Notes: generated by a model from the letters alone, not told the origin. A DNA stretch of 64,000 nt from Geminisphaera colitermitum TAV2 (GCF_000171235.2 NZ_ABEA03000161.1:1-64000), one strand, 5' to 3'; numbered from the stretch's first letter, positions 24,954 through 35,300 are shown. A program made the numbers and translations.

Positions 24954-26663
24954 CCGGAGTGTGATGCGACGCCCGGCGAGCTTGAGCCCGGCAAGTTGTT
25001 CCTCGCGGGGATAACGGGTGCCATGCCAGCGTCCGTAGCGACGTCCTTCGCTCTCGGCGTAGATTCCGACGTAGACGGGCGTGTTGCGCTGCCACTGGAG
25101 GCGGACTTGGAGAAATTCTTTCACGAGGTCGGGCGAGCCCATGTCTTCGTTAGACAGTTCGAGGATGGCGACGGTGGCGTTGGCGAAGTGGAGGCGGGGA
25201 GAAGGAAGGGGGGCGGGTTGCCATTCAGACCAAGGTGTATCCATCACTAGGATACGTCCGTCGATGTCGTGAGCGTAGGCGTTGGCAGTGTCGTCAACGG
25301 AGACCTTGGGGAGTCCGGGAATGACAGCGGGGGCGCTGGCGGCGGGTTTCCTCTCTTCTGGCAGTGGTGCGGAGTAGGCGGAGATTTCCCATGTGTCGCG
25401 TTCGCGGAGTTCGGACAGGTCCGCCGTGAGAATCGAGCCTTGGCGCGTGATGGCTACGAGGTGGGATCGTGCTCCATTCCGCTGAAGGATGAGGTCGGCG
25501 GCATCGGTGAGGCGGATCGGCCCGGTGATCGCGCCGGGGCCGTCGTCGGGTTCGTGGTAGGCGTAGATGGCGCGTGTCCCATTGGCGAGCGGGGCGAGGA
25601 CGAAGAGGAGTGCGTTGTCGCGGTCGTAGATGAGTTGGTAATCGCCGGCGTCGGCTGGGGCGGATGACATGGCGGCAGACCAGAGGCCCGCGCCGCTGGA
25701 GGTGGCGATGGGCAGATCGCGGCTGCGTTTCTGGCCGTAGCCGCCTTGGGTTGCGCCGGACTCCCGGTAGATTTCGTGATCGGCGGCAAAGTAGTAGGCG
25801 ATAGTGCCCTCGCTGTCGGATGCGCAGTTGGGGGAGAGGGCGGCTGACGGGGCTTGCGTGGGGGTTTGCTGCGTCTTGTTGGCGTCGGCGCCGTCCTCGA
25901 AGCCGGAGAGAGTGATAACGCCGGCGTCGGTATGCACGCGGACAGCCGTGATGTCCACTTGCAGGGCCGTGATGCGGGTTGCGCGTGTGTGCGCGATGCT
26001 GGTGCAGGATGTTTCGAGCGAATAGATGCCTTCGAGATTCGGATAGAGCGCCGTGGCGCGTTCGGTGGCCCATACCTTGAGCGGATCGGTGGCATTGCCC
26101 GCTCCGTAGATCACTTTATCGGCAGTAGTGACCCATTGGATACATGGAGGGAAGTGGACTTTCGCCGGATGGTCGGTATCGGATGAGGGCACGCCGGAGC
26201 CGAGGGCGCGTAGCGTGCCGCCAGCGTAACACAGGTTTGGATCGACTCCATTGCCGAGCCAGAGGTTGCCGTTGATCCATGAGCCATACCAGCGCAGGCC
26301 GGGCGTGGCGTTGAGTCCGATGTCAGGCGCAGAGACCGAATACCCGCCGCCTCCATTGCCTTGACCGACGAGCCATGCGCCGCGAGATCGGCGAGCGGCG
26401 GAGTCCCATGCGAGAAGGACCGTGTGCGCGGTCCCGGTCAGTATGACGAGGTGGGTTTTGCCGACCACACCCCTCCCGGCCAGTGCCTGGTCGATTTTCG
26501 GGCGGATGTCAGAGATGGCGGGTGTCCACGAGGGGCCGCCGATGATGGCGCCGGAGGGAGTGAGGATGATGCCCTCGGCCTTGCGCATGGATCCTCGCTG
26601 CTGGTCTGAGGTTTCGACGCTGTTGCGGATGCCGAGAAATCGGCGAACGTGAAATGTCTGCAT
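24873..26663 (-). CDS. Virion-like structural protein
   Basis: 596 residues. The N-terminus FHVRRFLGIRNSVETSDQQ followed by a GIILTPSGAIIGGPSW segment matches the opening seen in many phage virion proteins (FxGIxN followed by a strand-rich repeat). The body is beta-rich with propeller-like spacing (GTIAYYFAADHEIYRE, DYQLIYDRDNALLFVLAP, SHLVAITRQGSILTADL), and the end RSLSIDWLPASED is tail-protein-like. A structural role is inferred. It stands alone on the left edge, 15 kb from the other tail genes. ATG 26663 is preferred over TTG 26672. Confidence 0.5.
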   Translation of the reverse strand: MQTFHVRRFLGIRNSVETSDQQRGSMRKAEGIILTPSGAIIGGPSWTPAISDIRPKIDQALAGRGVVGKTHLVILTGTAHTVLLAWDSAARRSRGAWLVGQGNGGGGYSVSAPDIGLNATPGLRWYGSWINGNLWLGNGVDPNLCYAGGTLRALGSGVPSSDTDHPAKVHFPPCIQWVTTADKVIYGAGNATDPLKVWATERATALYPNLEGIYSLETSCTSIAHTRATRITALQVDITAVRVHTDAGVITLSGFEDGADANKTQQTPTQAPSAALSPNCASDSEGTIAYYFAADHEIYRESGATQGGYGQKRSRDLPIATSSGAGLWSAAMSSAPADAGDYQLIYDRDNALLFVLAPLANGTRAIYAYHEPDDGPGAITGPIRLTDAADLILQRNGARSHLVAITRQGSILTADLSELRERDTWEISAYSAPLPEERKPAASAPAVIPGLPKVSVDDTANAYAHDIDGRILVMDTPWSEWQPAPLPSPRLHFANATVAILELSNEDMGSPDLVKEFLQVRLQWQRNTPVYVGIYAESEGRRYGRWHGTRYPREEQLAGLKLAGRRITLRLIVVYFNDLNFLLRSLSIDWLPASED

Positions 26664-26708
26664 GACGTGCAAGCCAATGCGGACAGGGCAGAGATTGCGA
26701 CCGGTTGG

Positions 26709-26987
26709 CTAGTCGATGTAATCCTCGAAGACCTCGACTGATGCTGGATTGATCCTCGGCTTGCGTCCGCGCGGCTGCTGGTAGCGATGGAGGGCTGGCG
26801 GCAGGGTCTTAGCAAGGCGCTCGATCACGGGTGAGATGTCGGCGGCACGGCCTTGTCGTCGTGTCTCCGTGTAGAGACGGTTGAGCGTGTCGGGCGTGAG
26901 CATGAGGTTGACGCGCTGTTTTTTCAATGGAGATGGTTTGCGACCTGCGCCGGGGCGGCTTCCGCCGTGTCTTGATTTATTTTCCAT
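26709..26987 (-). CDS. Small DNA-binding-like protein (GGSRPGAGRK)
   Basis: 92 residues. It opens with MENKSRHGGSRPGAGRKPSP, an AT-hook-like basic motif common in small phage regulators and terminase-associated proteins, followed by RVNLMLTPDTLNRLYTETRR, which may form a ribbon-helix-helix. It is the last gene of the leftward small-gene block. ATG 26987 is taken because the upstream start (27005) adds residues with no conservation. Confidence 0.6.
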   Translation of the reverse strand: MENKSRHGGSRPGAGRKPSPLKKQRVNLMLTPDTLNRLYTETRRQGRAADISPVIERLAKTLPPALHRYQQPRGRKPRINPASVEVFEDYID

Positions 26988-27005
26988 GTTTTCAAGAGGC
27001 GACAA

Positions 27006-27272
27006 TCAGTCCCCAAATGCAAGCTCTCGCTGGGTGTTTTGGTCCAGCTTCGCTTTGATCTGTTCCATCAGTGCGAGCGCGGCGGAGCGCGTCTCCCGGC
27101 GATAGGTTTGCAGCACTTCGCGGTCCGCGTCGGTGCAGCAAATCGAGTAGTAGGTTCTGCCGGTGTCGGGATCCGTGCAGGGGCAGATTGTCGCCCCCTT
27201 GCACTTCTCAGGATCTTCCCACGGTGGCAGGGATGCCGGCATGGCGGCAAACATGTCGAGTTGGGCGGTCAT
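27006..27272 (-). CDS. Small Cys-containing phage protein, unknown
   Basis: 88 residues, not recognised. It contains KCKGATICPCTDPDTGRTYYSICCTD with five cysteines (about 23-47), which might bind metal, and a C-terminal helix. It is part of the leftward block with spacing of a few bases. Confidence 0.55.
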   Translation of the reverse strand: MTAQLDMFAAMPASLPPWEDPEKCKGATICPCTDPDTGRTYYSICCTDADREVLQTYRRETRSAALALMEQIKAKLDQNTQRELAFGD

Positions 27273-27274
27273 GG

Positions 27275-27556
27275 TTATTGGCTGGCTTCCTTCACTGCGC
27301 GCTCCACAAGGTCAACCGTGGTGCGGTTGGCGGTCCAGAGCTGGTTGTGGCTGGCGTTTCCCTTGATCTCGTCGCGGGCTGATCCGGGATAGTCGAAGAC
27401 GCCTTGCACGAGAGTGGCGACCGCGCGCTGGTTTTCAATGTCGAGGCCCACGAGGTCGTCGCAGGCCATGCGGAGCCAGAACAACGCCATCTGGCCCTTC
27501 TCGGATTGGTTGAGTTGGCGGACTGCGTGTTCGATGTTGGTTATGTCGGTGCTCAT
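27275..27556 (-). CDS. Small phage protein, unknown
   Basis: 93 residues, mostly helical, not recognised. ATG 27556 overlaps the stop of the preceding gene by 4 bp (ATGA), which supports this start and translational coupling. Confidence 0.6.
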   Translation of the reverse strand: MSTDITNIEHAVRQLNQSEKGQMALFWLRMACDDLVGLDIENQRAVATLVQGVFDYPGSARDEIKGNASHNQLWTANRTTVDLVERAVKEASQ

Positions 27557-27747
27557 GGCGTGGATGGGTGAAGATGGCTGCCTGATTGAGTGTTGGCCGC
27601 GCGCGCGTTGTCGCCGGCCTCTTTGTGCAGTGCCCAGCGGATGGTATCCCATTTCTCGGAATGTGGGTATTCGGTGGGATCGGCGGCTTGGAGGGCATCG
27701 AGCAAAACCTCCAACTCGGCCTGCGTGAAGTTGTCGAAGCGGCTCAT
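27553..27747 (-). CDS. Small phage protein, unknown
   Basis: 64 residues (MSRFDNFTQAELEVLLDAL start), not recognised. It overlaps both neighbours by 4 bp, typical of a coupled phage operon. Confidence 0.6.
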   Translation of the reverse strand: MSRFDNFTQAELEVLLDALQAADPTEYPHSEKWDTIRWALHKEAGDNARAANTQSGSHLHPSTP

Positions 27748-27920
27748 TGGTTGGCCTCCAGAGTTGGTTGTGTTCGTTTTGATAACAGTTGCGCCAAAAC
27801 TTCGGCGTCATTCGCAGCGTCAACGGGGTCGCGCGTGAGTGCCCCACGAAGCGCGGTCTTAAGCCAATCCGATGCGGTGAAATCGGTCAGCACGTCTTCT
27901 ATTGTTTGGTTATGCGGCAT
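27744..27920 (-). CDS. Small phage protein, unknown
   Basis: 58 residues (MPHNQTIEDVLTDFTASDW start), acidic and helical, not recognised. ATG 27920 overlaps the preceding gene by 11 bp and its stop overlaps the next start by 4 bp. Confidence 0.55.
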   Translation of the reverse strand: MPHNQTIEDVLTDFTASDWLKTALRGALTRDPVDAANDAEVLAQLLSKRTQPTLEANQ

Positions 27921-28413
27921 TGTAGTGAGCGATGATGGCAGTGGTGATGGCGGCGGCATAATCGTTGATCAGATCGAGGCGTTCCTGTGTGCCATCTGGC
28001 GCAGGACAGCCGCAGTTCAGTAGGAATTGGTTGTGGTCCATTAGGTCTCCAAGGGCGGCGAATCCGCGATATTCACCACGAGCAGGGTCGCCAGCATAGG
28101 CAATGTGTTCGTCGGTGAGCTCACCGATTGCGCGAGCAGCAAACACATCAGGAGTGGGGAACAACGCCTTGGCTTGGCTGCGCACTGCCTCGTTCGGCGA
28201 GAAATCCAGCATGAAGCCGGGAATGCCGCCATCGTAATGCCGAGCGATGCCATGCTCTACTTCGGCATCGGTGAGCCCCTCGATGGCGGGCATATCGCGC
28301 CAGACCAGCTCATCCAGCCATTCGCGGGCTTCGGCGAGCAATTCGGGGGAGAGCAGGCGGCTTGTTTCCGCCTCCTCTGTTTTGGGTGTGATTGTTGGGT
28401 TCATGGTGTCCAT
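27910..28413 (-). CDS. First gene of the leftward phage block, unknown
   Basis: 167 residues, acidic and mostly helical, not recognised (ELLAEAREWLDELVWRDMPA near the start). ATG 28413 or ATG 28404 could begin translation. It is transcribed leftward from the iteron-containing control region and is the first of six tightly packed small genes, the usual layout for early phage genes. Confidence 0.6.
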   Translation of the reverse strand: MDTMNPTITPKTEEAETSRLLSPELLAEAREWLDELVWRDMPAIEGLTDAEVEHGIARHYDGGIPGFMLDFSPNEAVRSQAKALFPTPDVFAARAIGELTDEHIAYAGDPARGEYRGFAALGDLMDHNQFLLNCGCPAPDGTQERLDLINDYAAAITTAIIAHYNAA

Positions 28414-28421
28414 CTTGTTTG

Positions 28422-28590
28422 AATACGTTATTAAATCAAGAATAAAATAACGTATTTTTTCAAATTAACGGAAACTCACGGAAACTGTCGGAAACTCACG
28501 AAAACCCTAACGGAAACCCCCAACGGAAACTCCGTAGTGTTTTAACAAACTACGGAGTGTTTCCGTTGGTGGGTAGGTTTCCGTTTTCGT
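28422..28590. promoter_or_regulatory. Divergent control region with iterons and inverted repeats
   Basis: This AT-rich region lies between the leftward early-type genes and the rightward packaging genes. It holds a perfect 10-bp inverted repeat AATACGTTAT (28422-28431 / 28447-28456). CGGAAAC units follow at 10-bp spacing (28469, 28479, 28489, a variant at 28499), with more at 28511 and 28523. A perfect hairpin ACTCCGTAGT / ACTACGGAGT (28529-28538 / 28549-28558) comes next, then inverted CGGAAAC units on its right side (28560-28585). The hairpin and flanking units form one large imperfect inverted repeat. It may be an operator or a replication origin. No promoter boxes could be called with confidence. 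Confidence 0.7.
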
Positions 28591-28596
28591 TAGGGT

Positions 28597-29277
28597 ATGG
28601 GGACAATCAAGTTTGAATTAATACCCGCAATTTCAAGAATGGGGGATCGGCCAAATACCACCAGAAAGGGGTGGGAAGATACGGAAGGTGGGGGTGGCAA
28701 CGGATTGGAGTCCGTCGGGATTGGGGCATTTGCGTGGGGTATGCCTCGCTCCACTCGCCAACCAATCACTCCGCCTCCGGCTGATGCCGGGCACTCGCTG
28801 GCTCTCGCACCAGCGTCGCCGGCTGACCGCGAGAGGGCAGTGATTGCGGAGCTTTCCCGGCTTATCACAGAGGATGATGTCGAGATGTGCCTGGCCGAGC
28901 TGCGCGACTGCATCAAACACGCGCAGATCACCGTCCGGGCTCCGCGCGCGAAGTGGAAGGAAAAGATCGAGACCACAGGGACGCCCGCGATCGGTCAGAC
29001 CTCGAAGCGCAAGGGCGGCGAGAACAACTACACGTGGATTCCGGATCGGGCCTCACGGATGGCGGCGATCCGGCTGATGCTAGCATACAAGGCCGGGATG
29101 CCGGCCAACCTCCTCGATATCCACCTCACCACTCCCCAAGAGACAGCAAAGCCGATGTCGAAAGAGGAGCAGGTCAAGACGCTCAAGGAGTCCGGCATCG
29201 ACCTCCAGGATATTTTTGAGACGTGGACAAAGCCGATTTCTCAACAATCTGCAAATGTGGAGGTTGTGGATATTTGA
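28597..29277 (+). CDS. Possible small terminase-type protein
   Basis: 226 residues, not recognised by motif. It lies directly before the large terminase gene, where a small subunit is expected. Residues about 80-226 are helical and charged (RAVIAELSRLITEDDVEMCL; RASRMAAIRLMLAYKAGMPA) and end in an acidic tail. Translation may start at ATG 28597, right at the control region, or at ATG 28741; the first 48 residues are low in structure, so the later start is quite possible. The 271 bp between its stop and the next gene are AT-rich and show no gene. Confidence 0.5.
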   Translation: MGTIKFELIPAISRMGDRPNTTRKGWEDTEGGGGNGLESVGIGAFAWGMPRSTRQPITPPPADAGHSLALAPASPADRERAVIAELSRLITEDDVEMCLAELRDCIKHAQITVRAPRAKWKEKIETTGTPAIGQTSKRKGGENNYTWIPDRASRMAAIRLMLAYKAGMPANLLDIHLTTPQETAKPMSKEEQVKTLKESGIDLQDIFETWTKPISQQSANVEVVDI

Positions 29278-29548
29278 GGGTTTGTAACCTGAGTAAATGT
29301 CAGAGGCTATTATTTTAGAATACGATTAGAATCAATGTATTATGCGAAAACAATTTCGACGAAACCTCTTTTCTACCCCTTTCGGAACGAAGAGCGTTTA
29401 CGGCGATTATACCGCACCAACCCCCGAGTTGAAACCGTATAACGCGCTATAAACGCCTTCAAATCAGCAAAAAGGGGCATTTTTCCACAAATCACATGAG
29501 CAATACAGATAACGACATGGAGAGGTGTGCAAGTGTGAAAGGATCCCG

Positions 29549-31276
29549 ATGGGTGACGTGACACAGGACAATATCAAGGCACTGGCACGGGTCGATCCGG
29601 AGGTGTGGTTTGTCCTGTTCGCGGTGCTTAAGGACAAGGAGGGCAAAATCCTCCCCAAGCGGAAGCCGAACATCCTGCAAAAGCGGATGTTCGCAGCCTA
29701 CCGGAAGTGCATGGCGGAGGGGAAACCGTGCAAGATTTTGGGTCTGAAGCCGCGGCAGGTGGGGCTTTCGACCATTGTGGCTGCCATCACCTATCACCAC
29801 ATGATGAATCACGGGGGGCTGTCCGGGGCGCTGATGGCAGACAAGACCGGGACGTCAGACAAGGTGTTTGAGATTTTCCGCACGCTCGCGGAGCATGACA
29901 AATTCGAGTGGGGCTATGGGCCGATGCCGAAATTCGGCGAGCCGGGCAATCTGGCGGACGAGATCGTGTTGCCGAGCGGGTCAATGTATCGGAAGGAGAC
30001 GGCCGGATCAGCGCGTGCCGGCGCGGGCGGAACGATCCAGGTAGCGAATGCGACAGAGGTGGCTCACTTCCCGGTCATCAAGGGGAAAGACCCGGCGCTT
30101 GGCTTCTTCAATTCGTGGTATGACGAGGGGCCGATGAGCATCGGCATGCTGGATACCACGCCAAACGGACCAACGGGGATTTTTTATGAGATGTGGCAGA
30201 ACAAGAAAAATGGCTACATCCGGATTTTCGCAGCGTGGTTCGAGTTCCCCGAGCATGCCAGACCGTTCGCATCGGCGGCGGAGAGGGAAGCGTTTTCTTT
30301 GGAGTTGGATGATGAGGAGAAGCAGGAGATTGAACGCTATCACGTCACGCTGGAGCAACTGAACTGGCGGCGGTGGAAGATCGCCGACAAGTGCCAGAAC
30401 GACCCGAACAAGTTCCGCCAAGAGTATCCGTCGAACGACGTCGAGTGCTTCCTGCTCAATGCGCGGCTGCGGTTCAAGGCGGCGACGGTGCAGAAGTTCG
30501 TGGAGTTGTGGGGTGCGATTCGTCCGACGGTTGGGGAGTTGTCGATGCAGAACAATCAGGCAGTGAGCTTCGTGCCGGATGGCGAGGGGACGGTGGAGAT
30601 CATCGAGGAGCCGCGCGTGGGGTGCCGTTATCTGGTGTCGATGGACACGTGCACCGGACGGGACCAGCAGCAGTCGGGGCCGAAGGCGGACCCTGATTAC
30701 CACTCGATCGGGGTGCTGCGTGACGGGTATCGGGACGCGAACGGGCGCTGGTGGCCGCCCCGGATTGTGGCGCATCATTGGTCGCGACTGGAATCGGAGT
30801 ATGCGGCGCTGGTGGCGGCGTGCCTGTCGATCTACTACGGGCGGTGCATCGTGATTCCCGAGGTGAACAACTGCGGCATCTACCACGTGAAGGAGTTGCA
30901 GCGGCTGGAAATTCCGGTGTTTGAGCGGACGACCACCAACAAAACGGCGGGCACGGTGGACAGGATGGCAGGGTGGCGGACGGACCCGGCGACGAAGAAG
31001 ACGATCATCGACAATCTGGCCGGGTTGATCGCGGAGTGGAAACAGGAGAATCCGACATTTGAGTGCCCGTTCATGTGGATATTGGAGCAGCTTGCGGTGT
31101 TCGTGCGACACAAGGACGGGACGGTGCGTGCGATGAGCGGGAAGCACGATGACGGAGTGATGATGCTGGCGATTGCATTGTGGAATCGGGCGATGGCGAC
31201 GCTCTACCGGGAGCGGAAGCGGAAGCCGGTGCGAGTGGAGGATGTGAACCGGCGCGAGGGGTGGAGTTCGTATTGA
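29549..31276 (+). CDS. terL: Large terminase subunit
   Basis: A 575-residue DNA-packaging motor. The ATPase part has a Walker A variant GLKPRQVGLST (65-75) and Walker B with catalytic Glu in ATEVAHF (near 168). The nuclease part shows the expected acidic residues in SMDTCTG (near 364), PEVNNCG (near 436) and KHDDGVMML (near 533). ATG 29549 is preceded by GAAAGGA at a 5-base spacing; GTG 29525 is an alternative. Terminase, with portal and capsid genes elsewhere, shows this is a tailed phage. Confidence 0.9.
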   Translation: MGDVTQDNIKALARVDPEVWFVLFAVLKDKEGKILPKRKPNILQKRMFAAYRKCMAEGKPCKILGLKPRQVGLSTIVAAITYHHMMNHGGLSGALMADKTGTSDKVFEIFRTLAEHDKFEWGYGPMPKFGEPGNLADEIVLPSGSMYRKETAGSARAGAGGTIQVANATEVAHFPVIKGKDPALGFFNSWYDEGPMSIGMLDTTPNGPTGIFYEMWQNKKNGYIRIFAAWFEFPEHARPFASAAEREAFSLELDDEEKQEIERYHVTLEQLNWRRWKIADKCQNDPNKFRQEYPSNDVECFLLNARLRFKAATVQKFVELWGAIRPTVGELSMQNNQAVSFVPDGEGTVEIIEEPRVGCRYLVSMDTCTGRDQQQSGPKADPDYHSIGVLRDGYRDANGRWWPPRIVAHHWSRLESEYAALVAACLSIYYGRCIVIPEVNNCGIYHVKELQRLEIPVFERTTTNKTAGTVDRMAGWRTDPATKKTIIDNLAGLIAEWKQENPTFECPFMWILEQLAVFVRHKDGTVRAMSGKHDDGVMMLAIALWNRAMATLYRERKRKPVRVEDVNRREGWSSY

Positions 31277-31321
31277 GACAACCGATGGCGGGTGGAGGCC
31301 GCCGGGGGCATCACGGCTGGC

Positions 31322-32374
31322 ATGATTACAAGACGAGACCAAGAAAGAGCCTACAAAAAACGCGAACGTTACGGCTGGGAAACGGATTTCGACGGAGGCA
31401 GGTTGCCGGACGGACGAAAGATCACACGGGGCGGACGGATGCTGTCTGCCGAGGATGCCGCCCGGTCGGAGGCGGAGCGCGCACGCACGGGCTACGACCC
31501 GGGCGAGGGACGCAGGCTCTACGAGCAGTTGTCGGCGCAGTCGAGGGGGCTGGCCGTGGGCGGAGGGAGCGGGTTGGATGCTGACATGTCGGGGCGTTAT
31601 CAGACGCCTGTCAGGGATGTGAATGTGGCAAGGGCCAGAGCGGACGGGCAATTCGACTCGATCCGGTCGCGCTACAATGTGACGAATCAGGGGCGGACGT
31701 TCATGGACATGGACGGGAATATTCAACCGGCAAAGCCTGTCGTGTCTGCGACGCCGGACGCCGGACCGGGGACGCAGGCCGCGCAGAAGGCAGGTGATGC
31801 GGGGGGGGCATCTGCTGAACCGTCATGGGCAGTCGGGCAAGGGTCTGATGGCAAGTGGACCGGATTCAACAAATTTGGCGAGCGCCAGCGTTTCGATTCG
31901 CAGGAGGAGGCGCGTGAATTTTCAGGCGGGTTCGGACGGCATGCGAACGGCACGGCGGCTGAGGCGTTTGCCAATCCCGCAAAGGTTGCGCCGACGGCGG
32001 CGGCTCCGGCGGCGGTGTCAGCGGCGCCGTCCGTTCCGGGTTTGCCGGCCACGTCGTCGCCGGTGCCGACACCCCGGTCATTTGATGATCCCGGCTTGCC
32101 CGGTGCTCAGAAGACATTTGCGGCGTTGCCGGAACTGTTGCCCGGTAGCCGTCCGGCAAGCGCGGCAGCGTTGTTTGATGCCCCGCGTGAGGAGCCTGAT
32201 TCGCTAATGGCAAACAAGCCGGCGAAGTCTCGCAGGCCTGCGGCTGGCGGCACACGGTTTGACCCGGAACCGATTTACAGGGCCGGGCGCGCGATTGGGA
32301 AATGGTTCAGTAGTTTCGGCGGGGATACCGAGGAAATGCGCGCGCGCCAGCGGATGGCGGCGGCAGGTCGGTGA
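31322..32374 (+). CDS. Phage protein between terminase and megaprotein, unknown
   Basis: 350 residues, not recognised. The N-terminus is basic (MITRRDQERAYKKRERYGWE). The middle is Ala/Pro-rich and low in structure (about 150-260), and the C-terminus has a short basic helix with WFSSFGG. It may be an internal virion or cargo-type protein because it precedes the megaprotein by only 24 bp. A GGACGCCGGAC micro-repeat lies at 31748-31767. ATG 31322 is taken as the start. Confidence 0.6.
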   Translation: MITRRDQERAYKKRERYGWETDFDGGRLPDGRKITRGGRMLSAEDAARSEAERARTGYDPGEGRRLYEQLSAQSRGLAVGGGSGLDADMSGRYQTPVRDVNVARARADGQFDSIRSRYNVTNQGRTFMDMDGNIQPAKPVVSATPDAGPGTQAAQKAGDAGGASAEPSWAVGQGSDGKWTGFNKFGERQRFDSQEEAREFSGGFGRHANGTAAEAFANPAKVAPTAAAPAAVSAAPSVPGLPATSSPVPTPRSFDDPGLPGAQKTFAALPELLPGSRPASAAALFDAPREEPDSLMANKPAKSRRPAAGGTRFDPEPIYRAGRAIGKWFSSFGGDTEEMRARQRMAAAGR

Positions 32375-32398
32375 TTCGCAACTTCTATTTTTTCACGA

Positions 32399-35300
32399 AT
32401 GGACTTCACGACTTTGGATGATCTCGACGGGGAGGATGTTTTTTCGGATGCGTATGCCGACAAGATGGCGCGCCGGAATGTTCGCCGAGCTGCGCAGGCC
32501 GTGCGCAAGCAGCGCAATTTCACGACGAAGCAGGAGGAGGGTGTGCGGGCGGATGCCTACAAGGCGCGCGGCCTTGATGTGGACCGGGATATTGCCGGGC
32601 GTGTTTTCCCGGCGGACTCGGAGGCGAATCGTGCGGCGGGGGTTCGTGCGCCGAGGGTTGGCACGAGCGGGCAGGTGGACCCGGATGATTTGGCCGGGGT
32701 GGATGCGAGCGTGGCGGAGTTGCCGGCGATGCGGATTGAGCCGCCGCAGTTGAAGGTGGCGCGGGCGGAGCGGTCCAAGTTGCGCGAGGTGGTCAAGTTT
32801 CACGAGGATTCGCTGAAACAGTGGAAAAAAGGCGAGGGGAAGGACCTGGTGTTTCAGGACGATGGCGAGGGTGGCGAGATCGACACGGGGCCGCTGGCCG
32901 GACAGATGGCGCAGTTGGAAAAGGACGCAGGCGAGACGGTTGGTTTTCTTGAGGGTGCGTTTACGTCGGCAGAGCGCGGACAGCCGACTGAAAAAGCGAA
33001 GGCGGCGAGGGCGGAGTTGGATGCGCTCGCGCCGAAATACGAAGCGCTGAAGCAGAAGCGCCAGCGAATGCTGGAGGACAAGAAGCGGGCGGAGGAGGTT
33101 TACGGCAGGGCAAATCAGTCCTATGGGAAAATTTTGACGGACACCTATGGTGTGTCCGGTGACAACGTGGAGTCTGCGGTGGTTGCCGAAAACGCGGAGC
33201 GAGCGGTGCGTGGCGAGGCTCCGATCGACAAGTCCGCGCTGGCAGAAGTGACGACGCTGGCGGATCCTGACGACGGATTGCCGGTGTATTCCGGCCAGCG
33301 GATAGGCCCAAATGAGAAGACTACGAAATTGAGGAAAGGGTATCGTCGGGAGGTTGACGGGCAGGCGGACGGGACGGCCATTGTCACAGACTATCCGCTG
33401 GAGGCGTTTCGCAAGACTGCGGACGGCAGCGCCGATCTTGTGTCGTCGGCACTGAGCGCGAAGGTGGGGCAGCGTATCGAGAATGGCGAAGGTGTCGGCA
33501 TCGACGCCGAGGTGATGGAGCTTGATCGCCTGCGCAAATCCGGCGTGAAGTCGGTGGATGGCCGCCCGATTGACGACGTGATCGGGGAGAAGGGCGGCGA
33601 GGATGCGGTGAATGACGCGACGTTGTGGAATTCCGTGCGCAGGCTGGAAAAGCGCATTGCCGGGATTGACGTGGAAATGCCGGGCGCCAATGACGCACGC
33701 AAAAAATCGTTGGCTGACATGCGGGCGGTGTATTCGCGAACCCTGGCGGAAAAGCGCGGGTTGATGGATCAGCTTGCGGGCAGGGGCGAAGGTTTTTGGG
33801 GGACGCTGGCAAGGACCGGAGCGGATGCGCTGAAGTCGTTCGCGAGCGGCGGCAACGCCTTGCTGAAGATGGTCGGCGACATCTACGGGCTGGCGACGGG
33901 GGATTTCGATAATGCCGCATCGAGGACGGGCAAGGAGGGCATGGAGTTCTGGCAGGGCAAGAAGTCGGATAGGGCGCGGATGCTTGAGGGGGCCCGGTCG
34001 CAAAAGGTGGATTCCGAAGAGGGGTGGCATCGTCAGGCGTGGGCGTATATCAGGGAAACGGCATCGAATCCGGCACTCCTTGCGAATGTGCTGGCGGAAC
34101 AGGCTCCGAATTTTGTCGGGACCGGCGGTGTTGGCACGGCGGCCCGCGTCGGAGCGGAAAAGCTTTTGTTGAGAAAGGCTGTGACGGATGCGGCAAAGCT
34201 GGCGGCGGCGACGCGGGCGGCGAGAATTGGCGTTGGTGCCGCGGTCGGAGCCGAGGTCGCGATGCAGGGCGCGGACGTGGCCGGGGATTTTTACGCGGAT
34301 TTCATGCAGCGATTGGAGGCGATGCCGGAGGGGCGGGCAAAGCAGATTCCAGAGATCGCCGAGTTAATGGAAGGTGGGGCTTCACTGGATGGCGCGAAGC
34401 TGGCGTATGGGTTGGCTGAGGCCCGAAAGACAGCGGTTCTGGCTGGCGGAATATCCGGGCTTACCAAGTTTTTGCCGGGAGCTCAGACGATTGAAAAGAC
34501 CTTGGTGGGGGGGGGCGCGAAGAAGGAAGCGAAGGAGGTTGCGAAGAAGACGCTGGGCAAGCGCGTGGCAGGGGCCGTGGGCGGCGCCGGCGGCGAAGCG
34601 ACGTCTGAGGCGGTCGAGGAGGGCGGTGGACAGGTCGCATCAAACCTGATGGCAAAGCCGGTCGATCCTGAGCGTCCGTTGATGAAGGGTGTTGGCGAGG
34701 CGGTCGGACAGGCGGTTGTTACTGCTGGGCTGATGGGCGGCGGCGCCGGGTTTTTGAATGGCGGCGGCGAGGGCGGCGCCACGAGGTCGAACGCCCAGCC
34801 TGATCCGAAGAACGGCCCGACTACGCTTAACTGGAGTATCGAGAATCCGGATACGGGCGGGGTGGAGACGGTGACTGTTTCCGGTGCGACGGATGCGGAG
34901 GCCCGGCAGAAGACGTCGGAGATGTTTCCGATGCTGGCGAAGTATGAGGCGGGGGCGGTGCCGTCGAAGGAAGACCAGATGGCTGCATTTACCCGTGCGC
35001 GCGAAGTGAACGGACGAAATGCCGCGCCCGCGGGCGACGAGGATTTTTCACCGGAGGTTGATGATGAGTTGCGGGCGGAGATGGGAGGCGAGCCGGGTGG
35101 AGAAAAATTGGCAGGCACGGTGAAGCGTGGCGACATCGTGGCAACCAGGGCGGGCGACTTCCGAGTTTTGGGCAGGCATGAGGAAACGGGCGCGCTAAAG
35201 GTCAGGTGGGAAGACGGGCGCGAGGCGACGCTTACTCCCGATACTTTTGGAAAATACTTCGAGGGCGCAACGGTGCGGGAGGCAACATCTCCGACCGCTC

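Noticed and set aside
28468-28585. CGGAAAC repeats considered as a small CRISPR array
   Set aside because: Units are only 7-10 bp with 10-bp periodicity, no spacers and no cas genes; they are iterons or operators.
29373-29564. 63-residue minus-strand frame before the terminase gene
   Set aside because: No ribosome site or family features, and it overlaps the terminase start; probably random.
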